Shown: positions 50,828 to 64,000 of the stretch, piece by piece
Layout of the letters: every line of letters starts with the position of its first letter
Position numbering within the stretch: the first letter of the stretch is position 1
Assembly (NCBI GenBank): GCA_017501345.1
Contig: JAFVXC010000008.1
Location: 20,236-84,235 of the forward strand
Reading direction: 5' to 3'
DNA: 64,000 bases
Source: Clostridia bacterium
GTDB taxonomy: Bacteria > Bacillota_A > Clostridia > Oscillospirales > CAG-272
Translations under genes and position numbers: made by a program
Notes under the pieces: model-generated
Told to the model about the DNA's origin: nothing
The model's input: only the letters and a program-made list of their open reading frames with translations
The model's database searches: none

Positions 50828-52177
50828 ATGAAAGCCATACAGTACGTTACAAGTGAGAATCAGGAGTGTGAGGTCTATCCCGTTTTTCCGACCCTTTGGC
50901 GGAGTGGGGCATTGACGCTCACGCGTGAAGAGGACACCGTGTCAGACGATTTCCGCGGCTTCGGTGTCGCAATCACGGGCAGCTCTTGCTATCTGCTCAG
51001 CACGATGGAGGAAGCTGCACGCCGCGCTCTGATCGAACGGATCTACGGAAAAAACGGGCTCGGCTTGTCGGTCGCACGTTTGTCGATCGGTGCAAGCGAT
51101 TACTCTGCCGAGACCTATTCCTACGACGACGTTCCGAACGACGTTGCGCTCGAGCACTTCTCGATCGACCGTGACCGCGCATATGTGATCCCGATGATCA
51201 AGGAGATCCTTGCAGTGAATCCCGACCTCTATCTTTTTGCATCGCCGTGGAGCCCGCCCGGATGGATGAAGACGAACGGACGGATGTGCGGCGGATATAT
51301 GCGCGACAAGTACGTCGCGTGCTACGCCGATTACATCATCAAGTTCCTTGAAGCATATGAGGAATGCGGCATTCATATTTCGGCGATCACGCCGCAAAAC
51401 GAGCCCGAGACGCAGCAGCACGGTCGGATGCCTGCCTGCATCTGGCATCCCGATACCGAGGCGTACTTCATTTCGGTCTTGCGCGAAAAGCTCAGCGCGA
51501 GGGGAATGGATACTGAGATCTGGATGTACGATCACAACTTCGAAAACGTCGAGCGCGTCAAGGCCTCACTTGACGACCACGAGGCACTCCGCCGCGATGC
51601 GTCGGGGATCGCCTTTCATTATTACGGAGGCAGTATCACGCAGTGCGTTGAGCTTCAGGAGGCGTATCCCGCGCTGAAGATGCACTTCACCGAGGGTGGC
51701 CCGCGCCTTTACGACAATTATGCGACCGATTGGTGTAAATGGGGGATTATGATGTCCGAGGTACTGCACCACGGCTTCGGCTCCTTTACGGGATGGAATC
51801 TGCTGCTGAATGAGAACGGCGGTCCGAACGTCGGGCCCTTCTTCTGCGGCGGGCTTGTGACCCTGAACAGCCGGAGCGGTGAGCTTTCGTACAGCGGACA
51901 GTATAAGGCGTTCCGTCATATCGCGCCCTTTATGAAGAAGGGAAGCCGAGTCCACCGCGTTGCGATCGATCGGAACAGCTTCGGAATGTTCGGCTTCGGA
52001 ATAAACAAGACGCGCCACGCGATGCACGCGGTCTCTTTTGAGACGCCTGACGGCAAGATCGTGTACATCCTTTCGAATCCCGACAAGGAGAAGCGTCAGG
52101 TACAGTTCTTCGAGCGTGGAGAATGGTGGTACTCAGAGCTGCTTCCGAACAGTCTGTCGACGGTCGTGGTCGAATAA
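50828..52177 (+). CDS. Glycoside hydrolase family 30 enzyme
   Basis: A 449-aa GH30 protein. GFGVAITGSS at the N-terminus, the barrel segment FASPWSPPGWMKTNG, acid/base Glu192 in TPQNEPETQ, and nucleophile Glu289 in HFTEGG are visible, then a C-terminal beta domain (GKIVYILSNPDKEKRQVQF). Family activities include glucosylceramidase, beta-1,6-glucanase and xylanase; the exact substrate is unknown. No signal peptide is present, so it is cytoplasmic and would act on imported oligosaccharides. SD GACAGGAGG supports the ATG. Confidence 0.92.
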   Translation: MKAIQYVTSENQECEVYPVFPTLWRSGALTLTREEDTVSDDFRGFGVAITGSSCYLLSTMEEAARRALIERIYGKNGLGLSVARLSIGASDYSAETYSYDDVPNDVALEHFSIDRDRAYVIPMIKEILAVNPDLYLFASPWSPPGWMKTNGRMCGGYMRDKYVACYADYIIKFLEAYEECGIHISAITPQNEPETQQHGRMPACIWHPDTEAYFISVLREKLSARGMDTEIWMYDHNFENVERVKASLDDHEALRRDASGIAFHYYGGSITQCVELQEAYPALKMHFTEGGPRLYDNYATDWCKWGIMMSEVLHHGFGSFTGWNLLLNENGGPNVGPFFCGGLVTLNSRSGELSYSGQYKAFRHIAPFMKKGSRVHRVAIDRNSFGMFGFGINKTRHAMHAVSFETPDGKIVYILSNPDKEKRQVQFFERGEWWYSELLPNSLSTVVVE

Positions 52178-52198
52178 GTATATAAAGAAGTATGAACT

Positions 52199-52231
52199 GT
52201 CCTCACGGAGATGTCCGTGGGGACTTTTTTT
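52199..52231 (+). terminator. Terminator after the GH30 gene
   Basis: GTCCTCACGGA (52199-52209) / TCCGTGGGGAC (52214-52224), 11 pairs with one G-U, followed by seven T residues. The remaining stretch to 52368 shows nothing recognisable. Confidence 0.92.
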
Positions 52232-52368
52232 GAGCGAGGAATAATGGACGGGCACCTTCAGCCGCCACATTTGCAATACATATCAGGAAGAAATCCATCC
52301 GAATTTTCGCACTTTATACGAAAAATTGCAGAAATGTAAAAAAATCAGAAAAAATTCCCAAAAAGCAC

Positions 52369-52397
52369 TTGACAAGTCTTGACAAGTCTGCTATAAT
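52369..52397 (+). promoter_or_regulatory. rpoBC promoter with duplicated -35
   Basis: TTGACA (52369-52374), 17-base spacer, TATAAT (52392-52397). The decamer TTGACAAGTC is repeated immediately, giving a second TTGACA at 52379-52384 with a TATACT 15 bases on (52400-52405). The leader of about 110 bases contains a CCCTTTT/AAAAGGG hairpin near 52442-52460. Confidence 0.88.
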
Positions 52398-52513
52398 ACT
52401 ATACTGCGTTATAATTGCCATCTGTGCGCTCTTGCGGCTCACCCTTTTGCCAAAAAGGGGGTCAGAACGCAGAAATAGGCAAGTCGAAAAGCTTGAATGG
52501 AGTGATTGTATCA

Positions 52514-55500
52514 ATGGTCAATGTAAAAGAGACGTGGCTTGGGCAGAATAAGAGAATGAGCTTCTCCAGAACCCGCAATACGCTCGAACTCCCCAATCTT
52601 GTGGAAATTCAGACGAAATCCTTCCGCTGGTTCCTCGACGAGGGACTGCTCGAGGTTCTGCGCGACGTGTCGCCGATCGTCGACTATTCCGGCAATCTGC
52701 AGATCGAGTTCATTTCGTATTCGATCGACCAGAAGCCGAAGTATTCGGTCGAGGAGTGCAAGGAGCGCGACGCGAACTATGCAGCACCGCTGAAGGTCAA
52801 CGTTCGTCTGACGAATAAGCAGACCGGTGAAGTGAAGCAGTCGGATATCTTTATGGGTGAATTCCCGCTGATGACCGAGAACGGTACCTTTGTGATCAAC
52901 GGTGCCGAGCGTGTCATCGTATCCCAGATCGTTCGTTCGCCCGGTATGTATTACGACTCTGCGATCGACAAGACCGGTCGCAAGACGTTCAGCGCTACCG
53001 TGATCCCGTATCGCGGCGCGTGGTTGGAGTACGAGATCGATCAGACGGGTGTCATCTACGTCCGCATCGATAAGAACCGCAAGGTTCCGATCACGATGTT
53101 TATCCGTGCGCTGGGTGCGCTCGAGGAGACCTCGGTATTTGAAGAAAGAGAAGCCATCTACGAGCTTTTCGGTGAGGAGGAGAATCTCGCTGCGACCTTT
53201 GAGAAGGACGAGAGCGAGGATCTTGCGATCCGTATGCATTCGTCGGTCGGCATCGAGGCGCTGAAGGAGATCTATAAGAAGCTCCGTCCCGGTGAGCCTC
53301 CGCTTGTCGAATCGGCACAGACCCTTCTGAACAATTATTTCTTTGATCCGAAGCGATACGATATCGCTCCGGTGGGTCGTTATAAATATAATAAGAAGCT
53401 TGCGATCTCTGAGAGAATCGCGAATCACAGACTCGCAGAGGACGTCGTCAGCCCGATCACGGGTGAGGTTCTTTACGAGAAGGGAACCGTTCTCACGAGC
53501 GAGATGGCACTGAACGTCGAGCATAACGCGGTGAACGACGTTAAGATCGAGCTCGACAACGGCTACGTGCTCAAGGTCTTCTCGAACAATACGATCGAGC
53601 CCGAGTACATCCTCGGCTTCGATCTGAAGGACTGCGGCGTTCCCGAAAAGGCAAGAACCGCTGTTCTTCTCGACATCCTCGAGCAGTCGGGCGGCGACGT
53701 TGATACCATCAAGCTGATGGCGAAGGAGCGCATCGCAGAGCTTGTTCCGAAGCACATCACGAAGGATGATATTTTTGCATCCATCAACTATATCCTCTGC
53801 CTCGTGCACGACGTCGGCAGAGTGGACGATATCGACCACCTCGGCAACCGTCGTATCCGTTCGGTCGGTGAGCAGCTCCAGAATGCGATGCGCATCGGCT
53901 TTACCCGTATGGATAAGATCATCAAGGAGCGTATGACCACGCAGGACAGCGAAAAGGCGCTCACGCCTCAGTCCCTGATCAACATCCGTCCGGTCGCGAC
54001 CGTGATCCGCGAGTTCTTCGGGTCCTCGCAGCTGTCGCAGTTTATGGACCAGAACAACCCGCTTGCAGAGCTGACGCATAAGCGCCGTCTCTCGGCACTC
54101 GGCCCGGGCGGTCTGTCCCGTGACCGTGCATCCTTCGACGTTCGTGACGTTCACTATACGCACTACGGCAGAATGTGCCCGATCGAGACGCCCGAAGGTC
54201 CTAACATCGGTCTGATCTCTTATCTGACTACCTATGCAAAGATCAGTGAGTACGGCTTCATCGAGGCACCCTTCCGTAGGGTAGAGCTCGATGAGAACGG
54301 CCGCGCTCGCGTTACCGATGAGGTCGTCTATATGACGGCTGACGTCGAGGATAACTACGTCGTTGCGCAGGCAAACGAGCCGCTCGACGAAAACGGCTAC
54401 TTCCTGAACGAGCGTATCATCGCCCGCGACAGAACCGAGATCATCGAGATCGATCCCACGAAGGTTCAATTGATGGACGTCTCTCCGAAGATGGTCGTAT
54501 CGGTTGCTACCGCGTGCATTCCCTTCCTTGAGAACGACGATAACTCGCGTGCGCTGATGGGCTCTAACATGCAGAAGCAGGCAGTTCCGCTGATGGTCAC
54601 CGACAGCCCGATCGTCGGTACCGGTATGGAATACAAGGCGGCAGTTGACTCGGGCGTTGTCATCGTCGCAAAGAATTCGGGTCGCGTCGAGGCTGTCGAT
54701 GCCGATCACATCGTTATCGAGGCAGAGGACGGACACAAGGATACCTACGACCTCATCAAGTTCAAGAGAACAAACCAGGGTACCTGCTTCAATCAGCGTC
54801 CCCTCGTTTCGGTCGGTCAGGAGATTAAGGCGGGCGACGTCATTGCCGACGGTCCCGCAACGAAGAACGGCGAGATCTCGCTCGGTAAGAACGCGCTCAT
54901 CGGATTTATGACCTGGGAGGGTTATAACTACGAGGACGCAGTCCTTCTGAATGAAAAGCTCGTCAGAGATGACGTTTATACCTCTCTTCATATTGAGGAA
55001 TATACCCACGAGGCCCGCGACACCAAGCTCGGGCCGGAGGAGATCACCCGTGAGGTGCCCAACGTCGGTGAGGACGCGCTTCGCGACCTCAACAACGAGG
55101 GTATCGTCAAGAAGGGTACCGAGGTTCGCGCAGGCGATATCCTCGTCGGTAAGATCACGCCCAAGGGCGAGACCGAGCTGACGGCAGAGGAGCGCCTCCT
55201 CCGTGCGATCTTCGGCGAGAAGGCAAGAGAAGTACGTGATACCTCTCTCCGTCTCCCCCATGGCGTTTCGGGTATCGTCGTTGACATTCGCGTATTCTCG
55301 CGCGAGCAGGGCGACGAGCTTCCCGCAGGCGTTAATAAGGTCGTCCGCGTCTATATCGCACAGAAGCGTAAGATCTCGGTCGGCGACAAGATGGCAGGCC
55401 GTCACGGTAACAAGGGTGTCGTTTCGCGCATCCTGCCTCCCGAGGATATGCCCTTCCTTGCAGACGGTACTCCGCTTGATATCGTCCTGAACCCGCTGGG

Positions 55501-56497
55501 CGTGCCTTCGCGTATGAACATCGGTCAGGTCCTTGAGGTGCACCTCGGAATTGCTGCGCGTAAGCTCGGCTGGAAGGTTATGACCCCCGTATTCGACGGC
55601 GCAAACGAGAAGGACATCGTTGAGTGCCTCCGTATGGCAGGCCTCTGCCGCGACGTGCGTATGCAGGTCGATGAGGACGGCTATTCGCTCGGTGTTCCCG
55701 CAGAGAACGTTGACGGTAAGGATCTCTTCGTTGAGGTCGAGCTCGAAAACGGTAAGAAGGATCTGCAGCGCATTTCCGACGAAGAGCGTAATGATCCCGA
55801 AAGAATGGCTGAGCTGTACAGACAGGGCGGCGTGAAGGTCATCGACGGTAAGCGTACCGTATACGACGGACGTACCGGAGAGCCCTTTGACAACCCCGTA
55901 ACGGTCGGTATCATGTACTACCTGAAGCTGCATCACCTGGTTGACGATAAGATCCACGCCCGCTCGAACGGTCCGTACTCGCTCGTTACGCAGCAGCCTC
56001 TCGGCGGTAAGGCGCAGTTCGGTGGACAGCGCTTCGGCGAGATGGAGGTCTGGGCACTCGAGGCTTACGGTGCCGCATACACCCTGCAGGAGATCCTGAC
56101 CGTGAAGTCGGACGACATCAACGGCCGCCGCAAGGCATACGAGGCGATCATCAAGGGTCAGAACATCCCGACTCCGGGTGTTCCCGAATCCTTCAAGGTC
56201 CTCGTGAAGGAGCTCCAGGCGCTCGCACTCGATATCCGTGTGCTTGACGCCGAGGGCAAGGAGGTTCAGCTCTCCACCCTTTGCGGAGATGACGACGTTC
56301 CGCAGTACTCCGACAAGCACGGTCTCGCTTCGAGAGATGCAAGCTTTGAGGAGGAAACGATTGCCGATGAGGATGCGATCCGCGATTCCTTCCTGATCGA
56401 CGCTGAAAATTCCGATAATGATTCTCCGTTCTTCGCTACCGAGGATGAGGTTGCCGATCTCTTCGGCGGTCTCGGCGGCGACGACGGTAATTCCTGA
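52514..56497 (+). CDS. rpoB: DNA-directed RNA polymerase beta subunit
   Basis: Beta (1327 aa) forms with beta-prime the catalytic core of RNA polymerase. The rifampicin-site segment reads [28 protein letters not shown], with wild-type-like residues at the usual resistance positions, so rifampicin sensitivity is predicted. [13 protein letters not shown] and the [14 protein letters not shown] and [26 protein letters not shown]-terminal signatures are intact. ATG 52514 gives [19 protein letters not shown]. The usual upstream rplKAJL genes are absent. Confidence 0.98.
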   Translation: MVNVKETWLGQNKRMSFSRTRNTLELPNLVEIQTKSFRWFLDEGLLEVLRDVSPIVDYSGNLQIEFISYSIDQKPKYSVEECKERDANYAAPLKVNVRLTNKQTGEVKQSDIFMGEFPLMTENGTFVINGAERVIVSQIVRSPGMYYDSAIDKTGRKTFSATVIPYRGAWLEYEIDQTGVIYVRIDKNRKVPITMFIRALGALEETSVFEEREAIYELFGEEENLAATFEKDESEDLAIRMHSSVGIEALKEIYKKLRPGEPPLVESAQTLLNNYFFDPKRYDIAPVGRYKYNKKLAISERIANHRLAEDVVSPITGEVLYEKGTVLTSEMALNVEHNAVNDVKIELDNGYVLKVFSNNTIEPEYILGFDLKDCGVPEKARTAVLLDILEQSGGDVDTIKLMAKERIAELVPKHITKDDIFASINYILCLVHDVGRVDDIDHLGNRRIRSVGEQLQNAMRIGFTRMDKIIKERMTTQDSEKALTPQSLINIRPVATVIREFFGSSQLSQFMDQNNPLAELTHKRRLSALGPGGLSRDRASFDVRDVHYTHYGRMCPIETPEGPNIGLISYLTTYAKISEYGFIEAPFRRVELDENGRARVTDEVVYMTADVEDNYVVAQANEPLDENGYFLNERIIARDRTEIIEIDPTKVQLMDVSPKMVVSVATACIPFLENDDNSRALMGSNMQKQAVPLMVTDSPIVGTGMEYKAAVDSGVVIVAKNSGRVEAVDADHIVIEAEDGHKDTYDLIKFKRTNQGTCFNQRPLVSVGQEIKAGDVIADGPATKNGEISLGKNALIGFMTWEGYNYEDAVLLNEKLVRDDVYTSLHIEEYTHEARDTKLGPEEITREVPNVGEDALRDLNNEGIVKKGTEVRAGDILVGKITPKGETELTAEERLLRAIFGEKAREVRDTSLRLPHGVSGIVVDIRVFSREQGDELPAGVNKVVRVYIAQKRKISVGDKMAGRHGNKGVVSRILPPEDMPFLADGTPLDIVLNPLGVPSRMNIGQVLEVHLGIAARKLGWKVMTPVFDGANEKDIVECLRMAGLCRDVRMQVDEDGYSLGVPAENVDGKDLFVEVELENGKKDLQRISDEERNDPERMAELYRQGGVKVIDGKRTVYDGRTGEPFDNPVTVGIMYYLKLHHLVDDKIHARSNGPYSLVTQQPLGGKAQFGGQRFGEMEVWALEAYGAAYTLQEILTVKSDDINGRRKAYEAIIKGQNIPTPGVPESFKVLVKELQALALDIRVLDAEGKEVQLSTLCGDDDVPQYSDKHGLASRDASFEEETIADEDAIRDSFLIDAENSDNDSPFFATEDEVADLFGGLGGDDGNS

Positions 56498-56514
56498 TAG
56501 TGAGGTTAACGGCT

Positions 56515-60051
<3,537 letters not shown>

Positions 60052-60141
60052 GCCGATCGCATCCGTCGGACAGCATTCCTTGCGAGGAGCCGTGAGGGGC
60101 CGAGTGGGGAAGAGACTCCCATTCATCGACAAAACAACGAA

Positions 60142-60189
60142 AAAGGACGGATAGAATGCTGCGCGCTAACGGCATTTTACCCGTCCTTT
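60142..60189 (+). other. Hairpin after rpoC
   Basis: AAAGGACGG (60142-60150) pairs with CCGTCCTTT (60181-60189) and an inner AATGC/GCATT (60155-60159/60172-60176) closes the loop. The following bases are not a T-tract, so it may be an imperfect terminator or an RNA-processing stem between rpoC and rpsL. The rest of 60052-60273 shows nothing recognisable. Confidence 0.5.
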
Positions 60190-60273
60190 GTTGATAAAAA
60201 TTACAAAACGACAGTTTGACACGAGTGGTTGGTTGTGCAAAAAGGAGAAAATCTGATTGCGACAAACTTGTTC

Positions 60274-60302
60274 TTGACAAAAAAGAGGGGAAATGCTATA
60301 AT
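60274..60302 (+). promoter_or_regulatory. Promoter for the rpsL-rpsG-fusA block
   Basis: TTGACA (60274-60279), 17-base spacer, TATAAT (60297-60302), with a leader of about 120 bases before rpsL. Confidence 0.9.
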
Positions 60303-60428
60303 ATATCGTAGCGTTTTGCGGGTATGCCATAACTGTGCGCCCACGAGCGTTACTTTCCGCGGAAATGGGTCTCTCTCCCACGCCCGCAGAGAACACGAAT
60401 TCTATGGAAATGGAGGAAAAAAGAAAGA

Positions 60429-60842
60429 ATGCCGACCTTTAACCAGCTTGTCAAGCAGGGTAGACATGACAAGCAGTACAAGTCAAAGGCGCCTGTTCTG
60501 CAGAAGGGCTTCAACACGCTTGATAACGTTCCTACGAACCAGCCCTCCCCCCAGAAGAGAGGCGTTTGCACGAAGGTATCGACCACCAGCCCGAAGAAGC
60601 CTAACTCCGCACTTCGTAAGATCGCGAGAGTTCGCCTGACCAACGGTCTGGAAGCCACCACCTATATCCCCGGTATCGGACACAACCTGCAGGAACACTC
60701 GGTTGTCCTGATCCGTGGCGGAAGAGTGCGTGACCTTCCCGGTGTACGTTACCACATCATTCGCGGTACGCTTGACGCTCAGGGCGTAGCAAACCGTATG
60801 CAGAGTCGTTCCAAGTACGGCGCAAAGGCTCCCAAGAAGTAA
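60429..60842 (+). CDS. rpsL: 30S ribosomal protein S12
   Basis: S12 (137 aa) lies in the decoding centre. The segment after KSKAPVLQ includes the roughly 13-residue insertion usual in low-GC Gram-positives. [19 protein letters not shown] keeps the lysine at the classic streptomycin-resistance position, and [25 protein letters not shown] is canonical. SD ATGGAGGAAA precedes the ATG. Confidence 0.98.
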   Translation: MPTFNQLVKQGRHDKQYKSKAPVLQKGFNTLDNVPTNQPSPQKRGVCTKVSTTSPKKPNSALRKIARVRLTNGLEATTYIPGIGHNLQEHSVVLIRGGRVRDLPGVRYHIIRGTLDAQGVANRMQSRSKYGAKAPKK

Positions 60843-61033
60843 TACGATTCCGGTATCCCCCGGACAAAAAAGGAGAGCCTGTTTATCATTAGGTAGAAAA
60901 GCTAAAGACAGCAGTCAACGGTAGTTTGATTTTCATAAATTCGTGTTTATGTACAAGCCTCCGCGGGACACGCTACGGAAGAAGCCTTTCGAGTACCAAT
61001 GATCTCATATTTTTATGAAGGAGGGAAGTTACA

Positions 61034-61504
61034 GTGCCTAGAAGAGGTAAAATTTCGAAGAGAGAAGTATTGCCGGATCCCCTGTATAATTCCATGCTGG
61101 TGACCAAGCTCATCAACAACGTAATGTACGACGGCAAGAAGGGTGTCGCACAGAAGATCGTATACGACGCGTTCGACATCATCACCGAGAAGACCGGTGA
61201 AAATCCCCTGGATGTGTTCAAGGCAGCTCTTGAAAACATCATGCCCCTGCTTGAAGTCAAGGCTCGCCGTGTAGGCGGCTCGACCTATCAGGTTCCTATG
61301 GACGTAAGACCCGAGCGTAGACAGACGCTTGGTCTCCGTTGGCTCATCAATTATTCGAGACAGCGCAGCGAGCGTACCATGGCAGAGTGCCTTGCAGGTG
61401 AAATCCTCGACGCGAAGAACAGTACCGGCGGTGCGTTCAAGAAGAAGGAAGAAACCCATCGTATGGCAGAAGCAAACAAGGCGTTTGCTCACTACAGATA
61501 TTAA
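61034..61504 (+). CDS. rpsG: 30S ribosomal protein S7, GTG start
   Basis: S7 (156 aa) nucleates the 30S head. [19 protein letters not shown] and [24 protein letters not shown] are signatures. The start is GTG at 61034 after GAAGGAGGG. The 191-base gap after rpsL has no clear promoter or terminator. Confidence 0.97.
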   Translation: MPRRGKISKREVLPDPLYNSMLVTKLINNVMYDGKKGVAQKIVYDAFDIITEKTGENPLDVFKAALENIMPLLEVKARRVGGSTYQVPMDVRPERRQTLGLRWLINYSRQRSERTMAECLAGEILDAKNSTGGAFKKKEETHRMAEANKAFAHYRY

Positions 61505-61570
61505 TTTTAGTACGGTTCTTCGCTGTGCCGCTTGAATGTGCACAGCGACAGAAACCAAAAGGAGACCAAA

Positions 61571-63649
61571 ATGGCGAGAGAGTATTCTCTTCTGAATACC
61601 CGTAACATCGGTATCATGGCTCACATCGACGCCGGTAAGACGACCACCACTGAGCGTATCCTGTTCTACACGGGTAAGACGCACAAGATCGGTGAGACGC
61701 ACGAAGGCGCAGCGACCATGGACTGGATGGCGCAGGAGCAGGAAAGAGGTATCACCATTACCTCGGCTGCTACGACCTGCTACTGGAAGGGTAACCGAAT
61801 CAATATTATTGATACCCCCGGTCACGTTGACTTTACCGTAGAAGTAGAACGCTCGCTTCGCGTTCTCGACGGTTCTGTTACCGTGCTGTGTGCTAAGGGC
61901 GGCGTTGAGCCCCAGTCCGAGACTGTCTGGAGACAGGCGGACAAGTACAAGGTTCCGCGTATGGCGTACGTCAACAAGATGGACACCACCGGTGCAAACT
62001 TCTTCCGTGTTATCGAAATGATGCACGACAGACTGCACGCTAACGCAGTTCCGATTCAGCTCCCCATCGGTGCTGAAAACACCTTCCGCGGCATCATCGA
62101 CCTGATCACGATGAGAGCTGAGGTTTACTATGACGACCTTGGTAAGGATTTCCGTGATGAGGATATCCCGGAAGATATGATTGATCTCGCAAACGAGTAC
62201 CACGAGAAGCTCATCGAGGCAGTTGCCGAGACCGATGACGCTCTTATGGAAAAGTACTTCGGCGGTGAAGAGATCACCATCGAGGAGATCAGAGCTGCAA
62301 TCCGTAAGGCGACTATTGCCAACGAGTTCGTTCCCGTCTGCTGCGGATCTTCGTTCCGTAACAGAGGCGTTCAGATGCTCCTTGACAACGTCATCGAGTA
62401 TATGCCTTCTCCTCTCGACGTTCCCGCAATCAAGGGCGTTAACCCCAAGACCGAGGAAGAAGAGGAAAGACCGTCCGACGACAGTGCGCCCTTCTCGGCA
62501 CTTGCATTCAAGATTATGACCGACCCGTACGTTGGAAGACTCTGCTTCTTCCGCGTATACTCCGGTACGATCGGCGTTGGCACCAACGTGTACAACTCCA
62601 CGAAGGACAAGAAGGAGCGCTTCGGCCGTATCCTTCAGATGCACGCAAACTCGCGTTCCGACCTCGAGGTCGTTTACTCGGGCGATATCGCAGCAGTCGT
62701 TTCCACGAAGTACACCACCACCGGTGATACCTTCTGTGACGAAAAGGCTCCGATCATCCTTGAGTCGATGGAATTCCCGGAACCCGTTATCCGCGTTGCA
62801 ATCGAGCCTAAGACCAAGGCAGACCAGGAAAAGATGGGCATCGCCCTTCAGAAGCTTGCAGAGGAGGACCCGACCTTCCGCGTTTACACCGACGAGGAAA
62901 CCGGTCAGACCATCATTGCAGGTATGGGTGAGCTTCACCTTGATATCATCGTCGACCGTATGAAGAGAGAATTCAAGGTCGAGGCTAACATCGGCGCTCC
63001 TCAGGTTGCATACAAGGAAACCGTTCGCAGAAAGGTTGACCACGAATGCAAGTACAAGAGACAGTCCGGTGGTTCCGGTCAGTACGGTCACGTTAAGATC
63101 ATTCTCGAGCCGAACGAACCCGGCAAGGGCTATGAATTTATCAATGCTGTTACCGGCGGTGCAATTCCGAAGGAATTCATCGAGCCTGTAAACAAGGGTA
63201 TTCAGGGCGCTATGCAGGCCGGCGTTGTCGCAGGCTATAACGTCGTTGACGTTAAGGTCACGCTTTATGACGGTTCTTACCACGAAGTCGACTCTTCGGA
63301 AATGGCATTTACGATCGCCGGCTCTATGGCGTTCAAGGAAGCTATGAGAAAGGCCGATCCCGTTCTTACCGAGCCGATCATGAAGGTCGTTACGCTCGTT
63401 CCTTCCGAGTATATGGGCGCGGTTATCGGAGGCTTTGCTTCCCGCCGCGGTAACGTATCCTCTATGGAAGACAACAAGGGCGTTGCGGAGATCATTGCAG
63501 AGGTTCCGCTTTCCACGATGTTCGGTTATGCAACCGACCTTCGTTCTGCAACCCAGGGCCGTGGTAACTACTCTATGGAGCCCTCGCACTTTGCTGAAGT
63601 TCCGAAGAACATTCAGGACGAAATCGTCAAGGCGCGCGCAGGCAGATAA
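61571..63649 (+). CDS. fusA: Elongation factor G
   Basis: EF-G (692 aa) drives ribosomal translocation. The GTPase motifs are intact: [12 protein letters not shown] (P-loop), the [11 protein letters not shown] switch I region, DTPGHVDF and NKMD. Domains II-V follow, ending with [19 protein letters not shown] 61571 gives [14 protein letters not shown] after AAAAGGAGA. An in-frame upstream start is spurious. It is followed by a hairpin and tuf. Confidence 0.98.
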   Translation: MAREYSLLNTRNIGIMAHIDAGKTTTTERILFYTGKTHKIGETHEGAATMDWMAQEQERGITITSAATTCYWKGNRINIIDTPGHVDFTVEVERSLRVLDGSVTVLCAKGGVEPQSETVWRQADKYKVPRMAYVNKMDTTGANFFRVIEMMHDRLHANAVPIQLPIGAENTFRGIIDLITMRAEVYYDDLGKDFRDEDIPEDMIDLANEYHEKLIEAVAETDDALMEKYFGGEEITIEEIRAAIRKATIANEFVPVCCGSSFRNRGVQMLLDNVIEYMPSPLDVPAIKGVNPKTEEEEERPSDDSAPFSALAFKIMTDPYVGRLCFFRVYSGTIGVGTNVYNSTKDKKERFGRILQMHANSRSDLEVVYSGDIAAVVSTKYTTTGDTFCDEKAPIILESMEFPEPVIRVAIEPKTKADQEKMGIALQKLAEEDPTFRVYTDEETGQTIIAGMGELHLDIIVDRMKREFKVEANIGAPQVAYKETVRRKVDHECKYKRQSGGSGQYGHVKIILEPNEPGKGYEFINAVTGGAIPKEFIEPVNKGIQGAMQAGVVAGYNVVDVKVTLYDGSYHEVDSSEMAFTIAGSMAFKEAMRKADPVLTEPIMKVVTLVPSEYMGAVIGGFASRRGNVSSMEDNKGVAEIIAEVPLSTMFGYATDLRSATQGRGNYSMEPSHFAEVPKNIQDEIVKARAGR

Positions 63650-63676
63650 TTTCTGCTATCCGTGTCTGGATATATT

Positions 63677-63697
63677 GACGGCGGCATAGCCGCCGTC
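63677..63697 (+). other. GC-rich hairpin between fusA and tuf
   Basis: GACGGCGGC (63677-63685) pairs perfectly with GCCGCCGTC (63689-63697) around an ATA loop. The following sequence is A-rich, not T-rich, so it is not an intrinsic terminator on this strand. It may stabilise mRNA ends or tune the high expression of tuf. Confidence 0.55.
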
Positions 63698-63748
63698 CAC
63701 AAAAAACAAATTAAAAAATTATTATTTATTTAACGGAGGAACACTCAA

Positions 63749-64000
63749 ATGGGAAAGGCTACATTTGAACGTACCAAGCCCCACGTCAACATTGGTACCA
63801 TCGGCCACGTTGACCACGGCAATACCACCCTTACCGCTGCTATCACCAAGACTCTTTCGATCGCTAACGGCGCAAACGAATTCCTCGCTTACGACCAGAT
63901 CGACAACGCTCCCGAAGAGAGAGCAAGAGGTATCACAATTAACACCCGTCACGTTGAGTACGAGACTGATAACCGTCACTACGCTCACGTTGACTGCCCC
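63749..64000 (+). CDS. tuf: Elongation factor Tu, 5' part, with altered P-loop
   Basis: The first 84 residues of EF-Tu are present: [19 protein letters not shown], then the G1 motif, the switch I region [22 protein letters not shown] and the start of HVDCPGH. The gene runs off the window. The G1 P-loop reads GHVDHGNTT: the invariant Lys (residue 25, E. coli Lys24 in mature numbering) is AAT = Asn at 63821-63823. All other visible motifs are canonical. Either the source base is wrong (AAG or AAA expected), or this copy is impaired in GTP binding. SD CGGAGGAA supports the ATG. Confidence 0.95.
   Translation, partial: MGKATFERTKPHVNIGTIGHVDHGNTTLTAAITKTLSIANGANEFLAYDQIDNAPEERARGITINTRHVEYETDNRHYAHVDCP

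Noticed and set aside
60430..60840. Apparent insertion in S12 after KSKAPVLQ
   Set aside because: At first it looked odd against E. coli S12, but Bacillus and other low-GC Gram-positives carry the same insertion.
60843..61033. Possible tRNA or regulatory RNA in the rpsL-rpsG gap
   Set aside because: No cloverleaf, no strong stem and no promoter could be found. It appears to be plain spacer.

Overview
The window reads as a chromosomal segment of a Gram-positive anaerobe of the Bacillota, class Clostridia, probably an Oscillospirales- or Christensenellales-like gut lineage. The support is the low-GC Gram-positive ribosomal protein gene order, zinc-type S14, S12 with the Firmicute insertion, WhiA, RicT, an OadA/OadG/biotin-carrier cluster, DUF1538, DUF4830 and many TTGACA-17-TATAAT promoters. 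G+C is moderate and coding density is high. No tRNA, rRNA, CRISPR array, transposase or phage gene was seen.

Region 1 (1-13760) is the S10/spc/alpha ribosomal protein run: rplB (partial)-rpsS-rplV-rpsC-rplP-rpmC-rpsQ-rplN-rplX-rplE-rpsN-rpsH-rplF-rplR-rpsE-rpmD-rplO-secY-adk-map-infA-rpmJ-rpsM-rpsK-rpsD-rpoA-rplQ, closed by an intrinsic terminator. Oddities are a strongly folded gap before rpsH, an infA with no AUG/GUG/UUG start, and an insertion in L6.

Region 2 (13790-20370) holds an ABC exporter half-transporter, a convergent M29 aminopeptidase, and an AT-richer patch. That patch contains a strong promoter driving a rod-like structured RNA that ends in a UUCG-capped terminator placed directly in front of a large leucine-rich-repeat lipoprotein gene, then an orphan gene and a multi-hairpin repeat.

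Region 3 (20390-24430) is a biotin-dependent carboxyltransferase cluster (acyl-CoA-carboxylase-like carboxyltransferase, OadG, biotin carrier, OadA) with no membrane beta subunit beside it. Region 4 (24480-33230) carries murB-whiA-dnaE, a D,D-carboxypeptidase with dusB, and a HAD phosphatase.

Region 5 (33235-46850) includes a four-gene operon (membrane protein, DUF1538 membrane protein, two PII-like proteins), a DUF4830 protein, an SGNH lipoprotein, proBAC, a membrane protein, an acyltransferase/zinc-ribbon protein with a GltS-like carrier, and a trmN6-hypothetical-ttcA operon. Region 6 (46870-52230) has a ferredoxin, ricT, holB, and a divergent AraC regulator/GH30 glycosidase pair.

Region 7 (52369-64000) is rpoB-rpoC, rpsL-rpsG-fusA and the start of tuf. 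In this tuf the P-loop lysine codon reads as asparagine. The str/rpoBC block and the S10/spc/alpha block, normally neighbours in Firmicutes, are separated here by about 38 kb of unrelated genes.
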